The notes: generated by a model not told the origin, from the letters alone. A stretch of DNA of 6,469 nucleotides from Chromatiales bacterium (GCA_024639625.1 JAHEIA010000190.1:1-6469), one strand, 5' to 3'. Numbered from the stretch's first letter, positions 1-6,469 are shown. Program-made: numbers and translations.

Positions 1-2
1 AT

Positions 3-524
3 AAAACAGATTTTTTGCATCGTCGGTTGGTGGCTTGTTCAGATCCGGGAAAGATATTCGATATGGCGGAATTCAACAACGCGATCAACAATGCGCAAAC
101 CCGCTACCTGGTAGCAAATTCGGGCAAGCCCTATGCGGATATGAAAGATCAGGATCGCCTCGACTCGGCCTTGAACTATCTGGGAAAGATGGATTTCGTC
201 GGGCTTACGGAGCAATTCGAGATGTCGCTTGTATTATTCGCGCACAAGCACGGGCTGCCATTGCCGAACGCTGCTCCGACTTTGAATACAAAGATCACCA
301 AGCATGGACTGAAAAAACACGAACATGTGCCTTTCCTGGACAACATCTATGAGAACAATCAATTGGATCTGATGTTGTATGCGGAGGCACAGAAACGCTT
401 CGACACGGCTGGCGCAAACTTCATGCGCGAGTTGATCAGCCAGGGCAAGGCCGAGGAGAGGAAACCAGAGAACGGGCTCGGCATTTCGGCAGAGGCGCCA
501 AGCACCGCCAATCCTGCACAATGA
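3..524 (+). CDS. Sulfotransferase family 2 protein, C-terminal part (5' truncated by window edge)
   Basis: The frame is open from the left edge (first whole codon at 3) to TGA at 522-524, so the N-terminus lies outside the window. A TTG at 15 is in frame but is unlikely to be the real start, because the visible part looks like only the C-terminal half of a Sulfotransfer_2-type enzyme. Supporting blocks are the NNAQTRYL stretch, then DRLDSALNYL, the family-like FVGLTEQFEMSLVLFAHKHG block, and NNQLDLMLYAEAQKRF near the end. The PAPS-binding P-loop-like motif expected near the N-terminus is not in view, so activity cannot be judged. Enzymes of this family move sulfate from PAPS to a hydroxyl, often of a carbohydrate. 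The two glycosyltransferases directly downstream make a glycan substrate likely (inference). Local GC is low: 56 of 120 bases in 301-420. The tail after about residue 140 is low in complexity and probably disordered. Confidence 0.78.
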   Translation, partial: KTDFLHRRLVACSDPGKIFDMAEFNNAINNAQTRYLVANSGKPYADMKDQDRLDSALNYLGKMDFVGLTEQFEMSLVLFAHKHGLPLPNAAPTLNTKITKHGLKKHEHVPFLDNIYENNQLDLMLYAEAQKRFDTAGANFMRELISQGKAEERKPENGLGISAEAPSTANPAQ

Positions 525-530
525 GAGTAC

Positions 531-537
531 AGGAGAG
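531..537 (+). promoter_or_regulatory. Shine-Dalgarno sequence before a TTG start
   Basis: AGGAGAG lies directly against the TTG start at 538, so the AGGAG core is only 2 nt from the start codon, which is tighter than usual. It is kept because no ATG or GTG lies in frame nearby and the first glycosyltransferase residues follow at once. A minicistron starting at ATG 521 ends on a TGA that overlaps this TTG, which offers a coupling route instead of, or besides, this site. Confidence 0.45.
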
Positions 538-1632
538 TTGAGCAAAAAAGGTCTGCTGCTGTACGACTACCTGATCGTAAAAGGAGGGGCGGAAAGGGTA
601 GCGCTGGAATTGGCGGGAAACATCGAAAACACCGCGCTATGCACCGCCTGCGTAGACAGAGATGTGTTTTCGGCCGCAGACCTGAACGCGATTGAAATGC
701 TCGATCTCGCGGTGATGGCAGACCGGGTTCCAGTACGGATCGTAAAAACTCTGCGGGCCTTTCGGTCGCAGACCGTTTTTGCCAAGGAGTTCGATTGGGC
801 GCTGTATAGCGGCAACTATGCCCCGGTGGCGGTACACCAGCGGCCCGGCCAGGCGAATCTTTATTATTGTCACAACCTTCCGCGTTTCGCGTACGACTTG
901 AAGGAATACTACCTGGAGCGGTTACCAGCTTGGCAACGCCCGGCGTTGCACGCCCTGATCAAGTACGTCCAGCCGCGCTACGAGAGGGCGGTAGCGGCCA
1001 TGGACCGCGTACTGGCGAACTCGCGCAACGTACAGCAGCGGCTGCGCAGATTCCTTGGCGTGGAGTCGACGGTTGTGCACCCGTTTTGCGATCGTGACGG
1101 TTTTTGCTGGATCGCCCAGGAAGACTACTACTTGTCCACCGCGAGACTGGAACCGTACAAGCGCGTGGACCGTATCGTGGAAGCCTTCGTGCGCATCCCG
1201 GAGAGGCGCCTGGTAGTGGCTTCGGGCGGCAGTGAGCTCACAAGACTGCGCCGGATAGCAGCGGGTGCGAAAAACATTGAGTTCACGGGTTGGCTCGACG
1301 AAGACGCGCTGCGCAGATTGGTGGGCAACGCCGTGGCGTCGCTCTACGTGCCTTTGGACGAAGATTTCGGGATGTCTCCCCTGGAATCCCTGGCCGCGGG
1401 AAAACCGGTGATCGGGGTCGCGGAAGGGGGCCTCTTGGAGACTATGATCCCAGGAGAAACCGGAATGCTGTTGGAGCCCGATTTTACCGCCGATGACGTC
1501 GAAACTGCGGTCCGGCAGCTGACGCCAGCGAGGGCGCTCGCGATGCGGGCATCCTGCGAGCGTCGGGCAGCGGATTTCGGAAAAGAAGTCTTCCTCGACC
1601 AGATGCGCAGTGCCATCCAGGGTGTCAGCTAA
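538..1632 (+). CDS. GT-B glycosyltransferase family 4 (WbaZ-like mannosyltransferase type)
   Basis: This 364-residue cytoplasmic glycosyltransferase should add a sugar from a nucleotide-sugar donor to a growing lipid-linked glycan. The N-terminal acceptor domain has the GGAERV glycine loop (16-21) and YYCHNLPRFAYD (109-120), a block I associate with the WbaZ-like subgroup. The C-terminal donor domain has STARLEPYKRVD (200-211, with Lys209 and Arg210 as phosphate-binding candidates), ASGG (228-231), FTGWLDEDALRRL (249-261) and the E-x7-E donor motif with Glu275 and Glu283 in DEDFGMSPLES. A glycine-rich GVAEGGLLE loop follows. The length is close to that usual for the family, so the gene looks complete. 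The start is a TTG at 538, with no ATG nearby in frame. It begins 13 nt after the sulfotransferase stop and ends 2 nt before the next glycosyltransferase, so it is mid-operon. The exact sugar cannot be read from the sequence; mannose is a guess from the subgroup. Confidence 0.88.
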   Translation: MSKKGLLLYDYLIVKGGAERVALELAGNIENTALCTACVDRDVFSAADLNAIEMLDLAVMADRVPVRIVKTLRAFRSQTVFAKEFDWALYSGNYAPVAVHQRPGQANLYYCHNLPRFAYDLKEYYLERLPAWQRPALHALIKYVQPRYERAVAAMDRVLANSRNVQQRLRRFLGVESTVVHPFCDRDGFCWIAQEDYYLSTARLEPYKRVDRIVEAFVRIPERRLVVASGGSELTRLRRIAAGAKNIEFTGWLDEDALRRLVGNAVASLYVPLDEDFGMSPLESLAAGKPVIGVAEGGLLETMIPGETGMLLEPDFTADDVETAVRQLTPARALAMRASCERRAADFGKEVFLDQMRSAIQGVS

Positions 1633-1634
1633 CG

Positions 1635-2801
1635 ATGCGGGTATTGCACATCGGCAAGTACTATCCGCCGTTTTCCGGCGGCATTGAGAACTTCATGGCG
1701 GAGTTGTTGCCGCGGCTGCAAACGCGGGGCGTCGAGGTCAGCGCAATCGTCCATGACCACCAGCGAGGACGCAGTACGGCGGATGAAACGGTCGACGGCG
1801 TGCCCATCCGCCGGGTCCGCACTCACGGCCAAGTCCTATATGCACCACTGGCGCCGGCATTCCCCTACCACCTCGGTCGGCTGTTGCGGCAATTTCGTCC
1901 GGATCTCTTGCATCTGCACGTGCCGAACACCTCGGCGTTTTGGACGCTCCTGGATCCACAGGCCCGTCGCATCCCCAGCGTAATCCACTGGCACTCCGAC
2001 GTGGCGGGTTCCGAGTTCGATCGGCGCATCGTATGGGCTTATCCGCTGTACCGGCCCTGGGAGAGGGCGATACTTCGCCGTTGCGACCGTGTAATCCTCA
2101 CCTCACCCCCCTATCTTGATGCGAGTCCGGCGCTGACACCCTGGCGCTCGAAGTGTGCGGTGATCCCCTATGGGCTGGACGCGGAGCGATTGGCGCTACC
2201 GGATGATCAGGCATTGGTTGACGCGGGAGAGCGCTGGTGGGGAAACAGTACGTCGCTGCGTGTGCTCTCGATCGGCCGCTTGGCCTACTTCAAAGGCCAT
2301 GGAGTCCTGGTCCGAGCAGCGCCGAAGATACCCGGCAGGATTGTGATCGCAGGCGAGGGCCCGATGCGTGGTGGTCTCGAGAAGCTGATCGCGGAGATGG
2401 GTGTCGCAGATCGGGTGACCCTGGCGGGAGACGTCCGTGGAGCTGCCCTGCACGCGCTGATCTGCAGTTGCGATTGTCTGGCGCTTCCATCCATCGAGCG
2501 CACTGAATCGTTCGGCATCGTTCTCACGGAGGCGATGCGCTACGGTAAGCCGGTGGTGGCCAGCGCTATCCCGGGTTCCGGAGTCGCTTGGGTCGCGCGC
2601 GATGGCGAGACCGCGCTGCTGGTTCCTCCGGGTCAGCCCGATGCATTGGCCCGCGCGCTATCCAAACTCGCCGCAGATGTCTCGTTGCGTGAGTCCCTGG
2701 GGGAGGCGGGGCGCCGGCGGTTCTTCGAGCATTTCTTGATCGACCCGGTGGTCGATCGAATCCAACAACTCTATGCGGACGTGATAACCTCAGCCCCCTG
2801 A
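1635..2801 (+). CDS. GT-B glycosyltransferase family 4
   Basis: This complete 388-residue glycosyltransferase starts at ATG 1635, 2 nt after the upstream stop. A modest AGGG site lies at 1619-1622, inside the end of the previous gene. The N-terminal domain opens with the Rossmann strand MRVLHIGKYYPP and the SGGIENF loop (14-20), followed by HLHVPN (93-98) and HWHSDV (118-123), as in many GT4 enzymes. The linker VIPYGLD (177-183) leads into the donor domain. That domain shows SIGRLAYFKGHGVLVRA (212-228, Lys220 contacting donor phosphate), IAGEGP (238-243), LAGDV (263-267) and the E-x7-E motif with Glu291 and Glu299 in ERTESFGIVLTEA. There is no signal peptide or membrane segment, so it acts in the cytoplasm or at the inner membrane face. 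It is a second, different GT4 from its neighbour and presumably adds the next sugar of the same glycan. Donor and linkage are unknown. Confidence 0.9.
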   Translation: MRVLHIGKYYPPFSGGIENFMAELLPRLQTRGVEVSAIVHDHQRGRSTADETVDGVPIRRVRTHGQVLYAPLAPAFPYHLGRLLRQFRPDLLHLHVPNTSAFWTLLDPQARRIPSVIHWHSDVAGSEFDRRIVWAYPLYRPWERAILRRCDRVILTSPPYLDASPALTPWRSKCAVIPYGLDAERLALPDDQALVDAGERWWGNSTSLRVLSIGRLAYFKGHGVLVRAAPKIPGRIVIAGEGPMRGGLEKLIAEMGVADRVTLAGDVRGAALHALICSCDCLALPSIERTESFGIVLTEAMRYGKPVVASAIPGSGVAWVARDGETALLVPPGQPDALARALSKLAADVSLRESLGEAGRRRFFEHFLIDPVVDRIQQLYADVITSAP

Positions 2802-2815
2802 AGAGGACTTTGCCC

Positions 2816-2890
2816 CGGTTCGCCGTCGGTGCTTTCGCAGCGCCTTCGTCCTATGCTTGGGTAGCCAAGCGCGTCGAACCGCTGGAGCGG
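2816..2890. repeat. Nested inverted repeats in convergent intergenic junction (possible weak bidirectional terminator)
   Basis: The 97-nt gap between the converging glycosyltransferase and rdgB genes holds an outer inverted repeat, CGGTTCG (2816-2822) with CGAACCG (2875-2881). Inside it is a hairpin, GCTTGG (2855-2860), loop GTAG, CCAAGC (2865-2870). A third small stem, CCGCT with AGCGG (2879-2890), overlaps the outer arm. No T-run follows on either strand, so this does not meet the intrinsic-terminator pattern. Position argues for a termination or folding role, possibly Rho-assisted, but that is inference. Confidence 0.35.
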
Positions 2891-2898
2891 CGGAACAC

Positions 2899-3507
2899 TC
2901 AGGCAGACAATGCCGCCAGCAACTGCTGCAGCGCCTGTCCACGGTGGCTGAGCCGGTTCTTCACTTCGGGCGGCAATGCCGCGGAGGTGCAGTCGTGGGT
3001 GGGCACGAAGAAGACCGGATCGTATCCGAAACCGTTTTCTCCGCTCGGCTGTTCGCTGATCCAGCCCTCCCAGGTGCCCTGGCAGATCAATGGGGTGGGG
3101 TCTTCTGCGTGCCGCATGTAGACCATGACGCACTGAAAGCGGGCCTTGCGCTGGGATTTGGGCACCCCCGTTAGTTCGCGCAGCAGTCGTTCCAGATTTT
3201 CGCGATCGCTAGCTCCCTCGCCCGCGTAGCGCGCCGAGTAGATGCCGGGTGCACCGTTCAGGGCGTCGACCTCGATTCCAGAGTCGTCGGCAATTGCCGG
3301 CAGGCCGCTATGCTGGGCCGCGTTGCGTGCCTTTAAGATGGCGTTCTCGACGAAACTCAACCCGGTTTCGTCCGCCTCGGGAACGCTGAAATCCGACTGC
3401 GGAACCACCGAGATCTGCTGCGCCGACAGCAACTGATTGATTTCCCGTACCTTGCCCGGATTGTTGCTCGCCAGAACGATGCGCTCTCCACGATGGTGTG
3501 GGCTCAT
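2899..3507 (-). CDS. rdgB: RdgB/HAM1 family XTP/dITP pyrophosphatase
   Basis: This enzyme hydrolyses non-canonical purine triphosphates (dITP, ITP, XTP) to the monophosphate and pyrophosphate, cleaning the nucleotide pool in the cytoplasm. The 202-residue product is close to the E. coli enzyme in length. Visible family motifs are SNNPGK (14-19, triphosphate binding), [15 protein letters not shown] (47-61), [18 protein letters not shown] (71-88, with acidic Asp74/Asp75 of the active site), ENGFGYDP (157-164, base pocket) and LSHRGQAL (186-193). The ATG at 3507 is chosen although the frame stays open far upstream: it has an ideal AGGAGG site 7 nt before it, gives the right family length, and overlaps the rph stop as ATGA. 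It is thus translationally coupled to rph. Its usual companion hemW does not follow here; a convergent glycosyltransferase does instead. Confidence 0.96.
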   Translation of the reverse strand: MSPHHRGERIVLASNNPGKVREINQLLSAQQISVVPQSDFSVPEADETGLSFVENAILKARNAAQHSGLPAIADDSGIEVDALNGAPGIYSARYAGEGASDRENLERLLRELTGVPKSQRKARFQCVMVYMRHAEDPTPLICQGTWEGWISEQPSGENGFGYDPVFFVPTHDCTSAALPPEVKNRLSHRGQALQQLLAALSA

Positions 3508-4235
3508 TGTGCTGCCTCCTCGCCTGCGAGCACTTCTCTCTGCCGGTCGATGATCTGCTTGATCCCTCCGCGGGCCAGCTCCAACATCGCCTCGAGTTCC
3601 GGTTTGGAAAACGGGTGGCCTTCTGCCGTGCCCTGGACTTCGATAAAGGCGCCGGCGTCGTTCATGACCACGTTCATGTCGGTTTCGGCATTCGCGTCCT
3701 CCGCGTAGTCCAGATCCAATACGGGCACCCCCCCAAAGATCCCGACCGAGACGGAAGCCACCATGGATCGCAAAGGGTCGGCAGTCAGCAACCCGTTGTC
3801 CCGCAGAAATGCAAGGGCATCGCAAAGCGCTACGCAGGCCCCGGTGATCGCCGCGGTTCGCGTGCCGCCGTCCGCCTGGATGACGTCGCAGTCTAGGGTA
3901 ATGGTGCGCTCACCGAGCGCCTCCAGATCTAGCGCCCCGCGTAGCGAACGTCCGATCAGGCGTTGGATCTCCAGGGTCCGTCCGCCTTGCTTGCCGCGTG
4001 CCGCTTCGCGGCCCATTCGTTGCGACGTGGATCGGGGCAGCATGCCATATTCGGCCGTTACCCAACCTTGACCCGAGCCGAGCAGAAACCGCGGAACTCG
4101 TTCCTCCACGCTTGCGTTGCACAGAACCTTGGTCGCGCCGAACTCGACCAGCACCGAACCCTCTGCGTGGCGGGTGAAATGACGCGTAAGTCGAATTGGT
4201 CGCAGTTCATCGGCTTTCCGGGCGGACGGTCTCAT
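3504..4235 (-). CDS. rph: RNase PH (phosphorolytic 3'-to-5' exoribonuclease)
   Basis: RNase PH trims the 3' ends of tRNA precursors and other RNAs using phosphate and releasing nucleoside diphosphates; it works as a hexameric ring in the cytoplasm. The 243-residue product matches E. coli RNase PH almost position for position: [14 protein letters not shown] start, [11 protein letters not shown] (23-33), [14 protein letters not shown] (57-70), GKQGGRT (81-87, phosphate-binding Arg86), ADGGTRTA (121-128, Arg126) and [14 protein letters not shown] (177-190, with acidic Asp180 and Asp186). All key residues are present and the C-terminus is full length, so it should be active, unlike the frameshifted rph of E. 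coli K-12. The ATG at 4235 is chosen by alignment and an AGGAG site about 11 nt upstream; the open frame beyond it is non-homologous. Its stop overlaps the rdgB start (ATGA). A hairpin-rich 163-nt leader precedes it. Confidence 0.97.
   Translation of the reverse strand: MRPSARKADELRPIRLTRHFTRHAEGSVLVEFGATKVLCNASVEERVPRFLLGSGQGWVTAEYGMLPRSTSQRMGREAARGKQGGRTLEIQRLIGRSLRGALDLEALGERTITLDCDVIQADGGTRTAAITGACVALCDALAFLRDNGLLTADPLRSMVASVSVGIFGGVPVLDLDYAEDANAETDMNVVMNDAGAFIEVQGTAEGHPFSKPELEAMLELARGGIKQIIDRQREVLAGEEAAQ
3515..3520 (-). promoter_or_regulatory. Consensus Shine-Dalgarno site of rdgB inside rph
   Basis: On the minus strand AGGAGG is followed by 7 nt (CAGCACA) and then the rdgB ATG at 3507. 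It lies in the last codons of rph (Glu-Glu-Ala-Ala-Gln-stop), so the C-terminal sequence of RNase PH doubles as the ribosome binding site of the next gene. It fixes the rdgB start. Confidence 0.85.
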
Positions 4236-4246
4236 AACGCCTACAT

Positions 4247-4251
4247 CTCCT
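4247..4251 (-). promoter_or_regulatory. Shine-Dalgarno site of rph
   Basis: AGGAG on the minus strand lies 11 nt before the rph ATG at 4235, a slightly long but usable spacing. It sits just 12 nt downstream of the base of the 11-bp leader hairpin at 4264-4290, so folding of that hairpin should not hide it directly. Confidence 0.6.
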
Positions 4252-4263
4252 GATGCGGTGCGG

Positions 4264-4290
4264 GCAGGCCCGGCGCCGTGCCGGGCCTGC
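4264..4290. other. Perfect 11-bp GC-rich stem-loop in the rph leader
   Basis: GCAGGCCCGGC (4264-4274), loop GCCGT, and GCCGGGCCTGC (4280-4290) form a perfect 11-bp stem with a 5-nt loop. On the plus strand it is followed by TCTTT, a weak terminator-like tail. On the minus strand, the sense of rph, no T-run follows, so for the phosphatase-rph transcript it looks like an RNA structural element (processing or stability) rather than an intrinsic terminator. Plus-strand termination would only affect antisense transcription. It occupies the 163-nt gap 4236-4398 together with another hairpin; I see no gene in that gap. Confidence 0.6.
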
Positions 4291-4348
4291 TCTTTAAGGT
4301 GGAGGGCTGTTCGGGCGCCAATTGTGCCAGTTTTGCCGGGGTCTGGTA

Positions 4349-4382
4349 AGCAGCAGGAGGAACATACCCTCCGCCTGCTGCT
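4349..4382. other. Stem-loop just downstream of the phosphatase gene
   Basis: AGCAGCAGG (4349-4357) pairs with CCTGCTGCT (4374-4382), and after a 3-nt bulge (4371-4373) AGG pairs with CCT around a 7-nt loop (4361-4367). It begins 16 nt after the phosphatase stop on the minus strand. No T-run follows (the minus strand continues TACCAGACC), so it could protect the 3' end of the phosphatase message or act with Rho, but it is not a typical intrinsic terminator. Confidence 0.4.
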
Positions 4383-4398
4383 CGCCGGCTTGCAGTGC

Positions 4399-5157
4399 CT
4401 ACGTCTCGACGAGACGCAGTACCGCCGCTGTGACATTGTCGCTCACCGGCTGCGCGGTGCTTTCTGCGTCGGCGACCATACGCTCTAGCGCGGTCGGCAG
4501 TTGCAGCGCGGGATCCGCGATCCATTGGTGGATACGCGTTTCCGAGAGGGGTCCCCAGAGGCCGTCCGAGCACAGCAGCAAGATGTCTCCGGGATACAGT
4601 TCCCGGGGACCCTCAATGCTCGCTTCGACCTCGGGTTCAGCGATGCCGCCTACGCTGCGGGTGACAAAGTTGCGCAGCGGATGAGTGGCGCACTCCTCTT
4701 CCGAGAGGCCGCCTTCCCGGAAGAGTTCTCGCACGTAGGAGTGGTCTTCCGTATGCCACGGCTCTTGGTCGCTGCGAAACAGGTACAGCCGACTGTCCCC
4801 CACATGGGCCCAGCTTGCCGTCGTCCCGCAAACAACGAGCAGTACCGCGGTCGTGCGGGGGTCGATGGGCGGGGCGAACCGGCGCCCGTAGCGCGAGATC
4901 AGGGCATGGGATTGGTTGAGCGCTGTGCGCAGAAAGTCTCGCTGTCGGGTGATGGGCTTGGCGGATTTGCGGAATACATCGCAGCAGGTATCCACCAGAA
5001 TGCGCGCGGCCTCTTCCCCTTTTGGTTGGCCCCCCATACCGTCGGCCAATACCAAAAACAGGTCGTCGCCGTCTTGAACGATCGCGCATCGGTCCTGGTT
5101 GACTCGGCGATTCCCTACTCGGCTCGAACTCGCGGTTTCGAATCGTAGCTTGCTCAT
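4399..5157 (-). CDS. PP2C-type serine/threonine protein phosphatase (PrpC/Stp-like)
   Basis: This 252-residue, single-domain, soluble metal-dependent phosphatase removes phosphate from Ser/Thr residues of proteins. The PPM/PP2C motifs appear in order: GNRRVNQDR (15-23, metal ligand Asp22), LADGMGG (37-43, Asp39), [13 protein letters not shown] (116-128), TEDHSYV (136-142), [13 protein letters not shown] (190-202, metal ligand Asp198) and SDNVTAAVL (239-247, metal ligand Asp240). All expected metal aspartates are present, so it should be active. There is no membrane segment or extra regulatory domain. The ATG at 5157 gives the usual short lead into the NQDR motif, but its ribosome binding site is poor. 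Such phosphatases normally oppose a Hanks-type kinase; none is encoded in the window, and the next gene upstream is the divergent yicC. It probably shares transcription with rph-rdgB, though the 163-nt gap allows a separate promoter. Confidence 0.93.
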   Translation of the reverse strand: MSKLRFETASSSRVGNRRVNQDRCAIVQDGDDLFLVLADGMGGQPKGEEAARILVDTCCDVFRKSAKPITRQRDFLRTALNQSHALISRYGRRFAPPIDPRTTAVLLVVCGTTASWAHVGDSRLYLFRSDQEPWHTEDHSYVRELFREGGLSEEECATHPLRNFVTRSVGGIAEPEVEASIEGPRELYPGDILLLCSDGLWGPLSETRIHQWIADPALQLPTALERMVADAESTAQPVSDNVTAAVLRLVET

Positions 5158-5210
5158 CAGGGGTCTCTAAAGCTGCTGCGAAGCCGACGTGGGCGTTTCG
5201 CTTCCGCCGG

Positions 5211-5238
5211 TATGCAATTGGTTCCCTGCCCTTATAAT
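5211..5238 (+). promoter_or_regulatory. Candidate sigma-70 promoter for yicC-gmk
   Basis: A perfect TATAAT lies at 5233-5238 in otherwise GC-rich DNA. The best -35 is weak: TATGCA at 5211-5216 (3 of 6) with 16-nt spacing. No TGn extension is present. The predicted start near 5245 leaves a leader of almost 100 nt before the yicC ATG. The weak -35 suggests either low activity or help from an activator. Confidence 0.42.
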
Positions 5239-5259
5239 AGCGAATCCGGCAGGTGACAT
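5231..5259 (-). promoter_or_regulatory. Candidate sigma-70 promoter for the phosphatase gene
   Basis: On the minus strand, ATGTCA (5259-5254, 4 of 6 to the -35 consensus) is separated by exactly 17 nt from TATAAG (5236-5231, 5 of 6 to the -10 consensus). The expected transcript start near 5224 would give a leader of roughly 65 nt. Its -10 shares bases with the -10 of the opposing yicC promoter candidate. Confidence 0.45.
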
Positions 5260-5271
5260 GGTTCTGTTGCT

Positions 5272-5291
5272 GTGTCGCTCTCGCCTGACAC
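5272..5291. repeat. Short inverted repeat in the yicC leader
   Basis: GTGTC (5272-5276) and GACAC (5287-5291) form 5-bp arms around a 10-nt centre. It lies downstream of the predicted yicC start and upstream of the predicted phosphatase -35, so it could be an operator or a weak leader hairpin. Arms this short can occur by chance. Nothing else recognisable fills the 184-nt divergent gap 5158-5341 apart from the two promoter candidates and the yicC ribosome binding site. Confidence 0.22.
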
Positions 5292-5327
5292 TAGTTACTC
5301 CGGCGTGCCCCGCCCCACGAACGCAAC

Positions 5328-5335
5328 GAGGAAGG
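5328..5335 (+). promoter_or_regulatory. Shine-Dalgarno site of yicC
   Basis: GAGGAAGG lies 6 nt before the ATG at 5342 and supports that start over upstream in-frame codons, which lack homology to the family. Confidence 0.7.
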
Positions 5336-5341
5336 TTGACC

Positions 5342-6469
<1,128 letters not shown>

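Noticed and set aside
544..550. A-AAA-AAG slippery heptamer at the start of the first glycosyltransferase gene
   Set aside because: The reading frames that would need to shift here have already stopped (522-524 and 539-541), so no ribosome in a useful frame reaches it.
3508..3825. Long in-frame N-terminal extension of rdgB
   Set aside because: The extension lies inside rph in another frame, is arginine- and glycine-rich without homology, and the ATG at 3507 has a consensus ribosome binding site and the right family length.
4241..4246. Start-stop element ATG-TAG upstream of rph on the minus strand
   Set aside because: It directly abuts the AGGAG site with no spacing, so ribosomes bound there would be positioned for the rph ATG instead.
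4290..4321. Possible sigma-70 promoter for rph (TTGGCG, 18 nt, TTAAAG on the minus strand)
   Set aside because: The -10 matches only 3 of 6 positions, and the 11-bp hairpin begins at once downstream. Too weak to call.
4314..4329. Possible sigma-54 site on the minus strand (TGGCAC then GC ten bases after the GG)
   Set aside because: The -24 half is perfect but the -12 half reads GCGC rather than TTGC, and no enhancer-binding context is visible. Chance is likely in this GC-rich gap.
4501..5148. 215-codon plus-strand open frame antisense to the phosphatase gene
   Set aside because: It mirrors the PP2C coding sequence in high-GC DNA, has no recognisable motifs, and the opposite strand carries all six PP2C motifs.
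5189..5341. In-frame upstream extension of yicC from a TTG or GTG-type start
   Set aside because: It would run through the TATAAT promoter core, and E. coli YicC begins exactly where MVCSMTAFAR begins here.

Overview
The window is about 6.5 kb of dense, GC-rich (roughly 60%) bacterial chromosome with eight protein-coding genes, two of them cut by the window edges. The closest protein matches I recognise (RNase PH, RdgB, YicC, Gmk) resemble the Escherichia coli versions residue for residue over long stretches. RNase PH even keeps the same residue numbering through its active site. This suggests a gammaproteobacterium, possibly of the Chromatiales/Ectothiorhodospiraceae type. The lineage is an inference from protein resemblance and gene order, not from a search. 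I see no rRNA, tRNA, insertion sequence, CRISPR array or prophage genes.

Region 1 (3-2801, + strand) is a surface-polysaccharide module: the C-terminal part of a family 2 sulfotransferase followed by two GT-B fold family 4 glycosyltransferases. Spacing is tight (13 nt, then 2 nt), so this is almost certainly one operon that starts left of the window. Together these genes suggest assembly of a sulfated exopolysaccharide or lipopolysaccharide-like glycan. The sulfotransferase part is clearly lower in GC than the housekeeping genes to the right, which fits a cassette of foreign origin.

Region 2 (2802-2898) is a short convergent junction with nested inverted repeats and no T-tract. It separates the polysaccharide module from conserved housekeeping genes.

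Region 3 (2899-5157, - strand) reads, in transcription order, PP2C-type serine/threonine phosphatase, rph (RNase PH), rdgB (XTP/dITP pyrophosphatase). rph and rdgB overlap by ATGA and are surely co-translated. A 163-nt gap between the phosphatase and rph holds two strong stem-loops, one of them an 11-bp perfect GC-rich hairpin in the rph leader.

Region 4 (5158-5341) is the divergent control region between the phosphatase gene and yicC. A TATAATAG-type core sits where the best -10 elements of two opposing promoters overlap. Region 5 (5342-6469, + strand) is yicC (endoribonuclease family) overlapping the start of gmk (guanylate kinase), which runs off the right edge.

Taken together, the right half is a nucleotide and RNA housekeeping neighbourhood: tRNA 3' processing, nucleotide-pool sanitation, an RNase and GMP phosphorylation. 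A protein phosphatase is inserted between rph and yicC without a visible partner kinase. No wholly new system is evident. The points most worth a second look are the overlapping divergent promoters, the rph leader hairpins, the orphan phosphatase, and a six-codon minicistron linking the sulfotransferase to the first glycosyltransferase.
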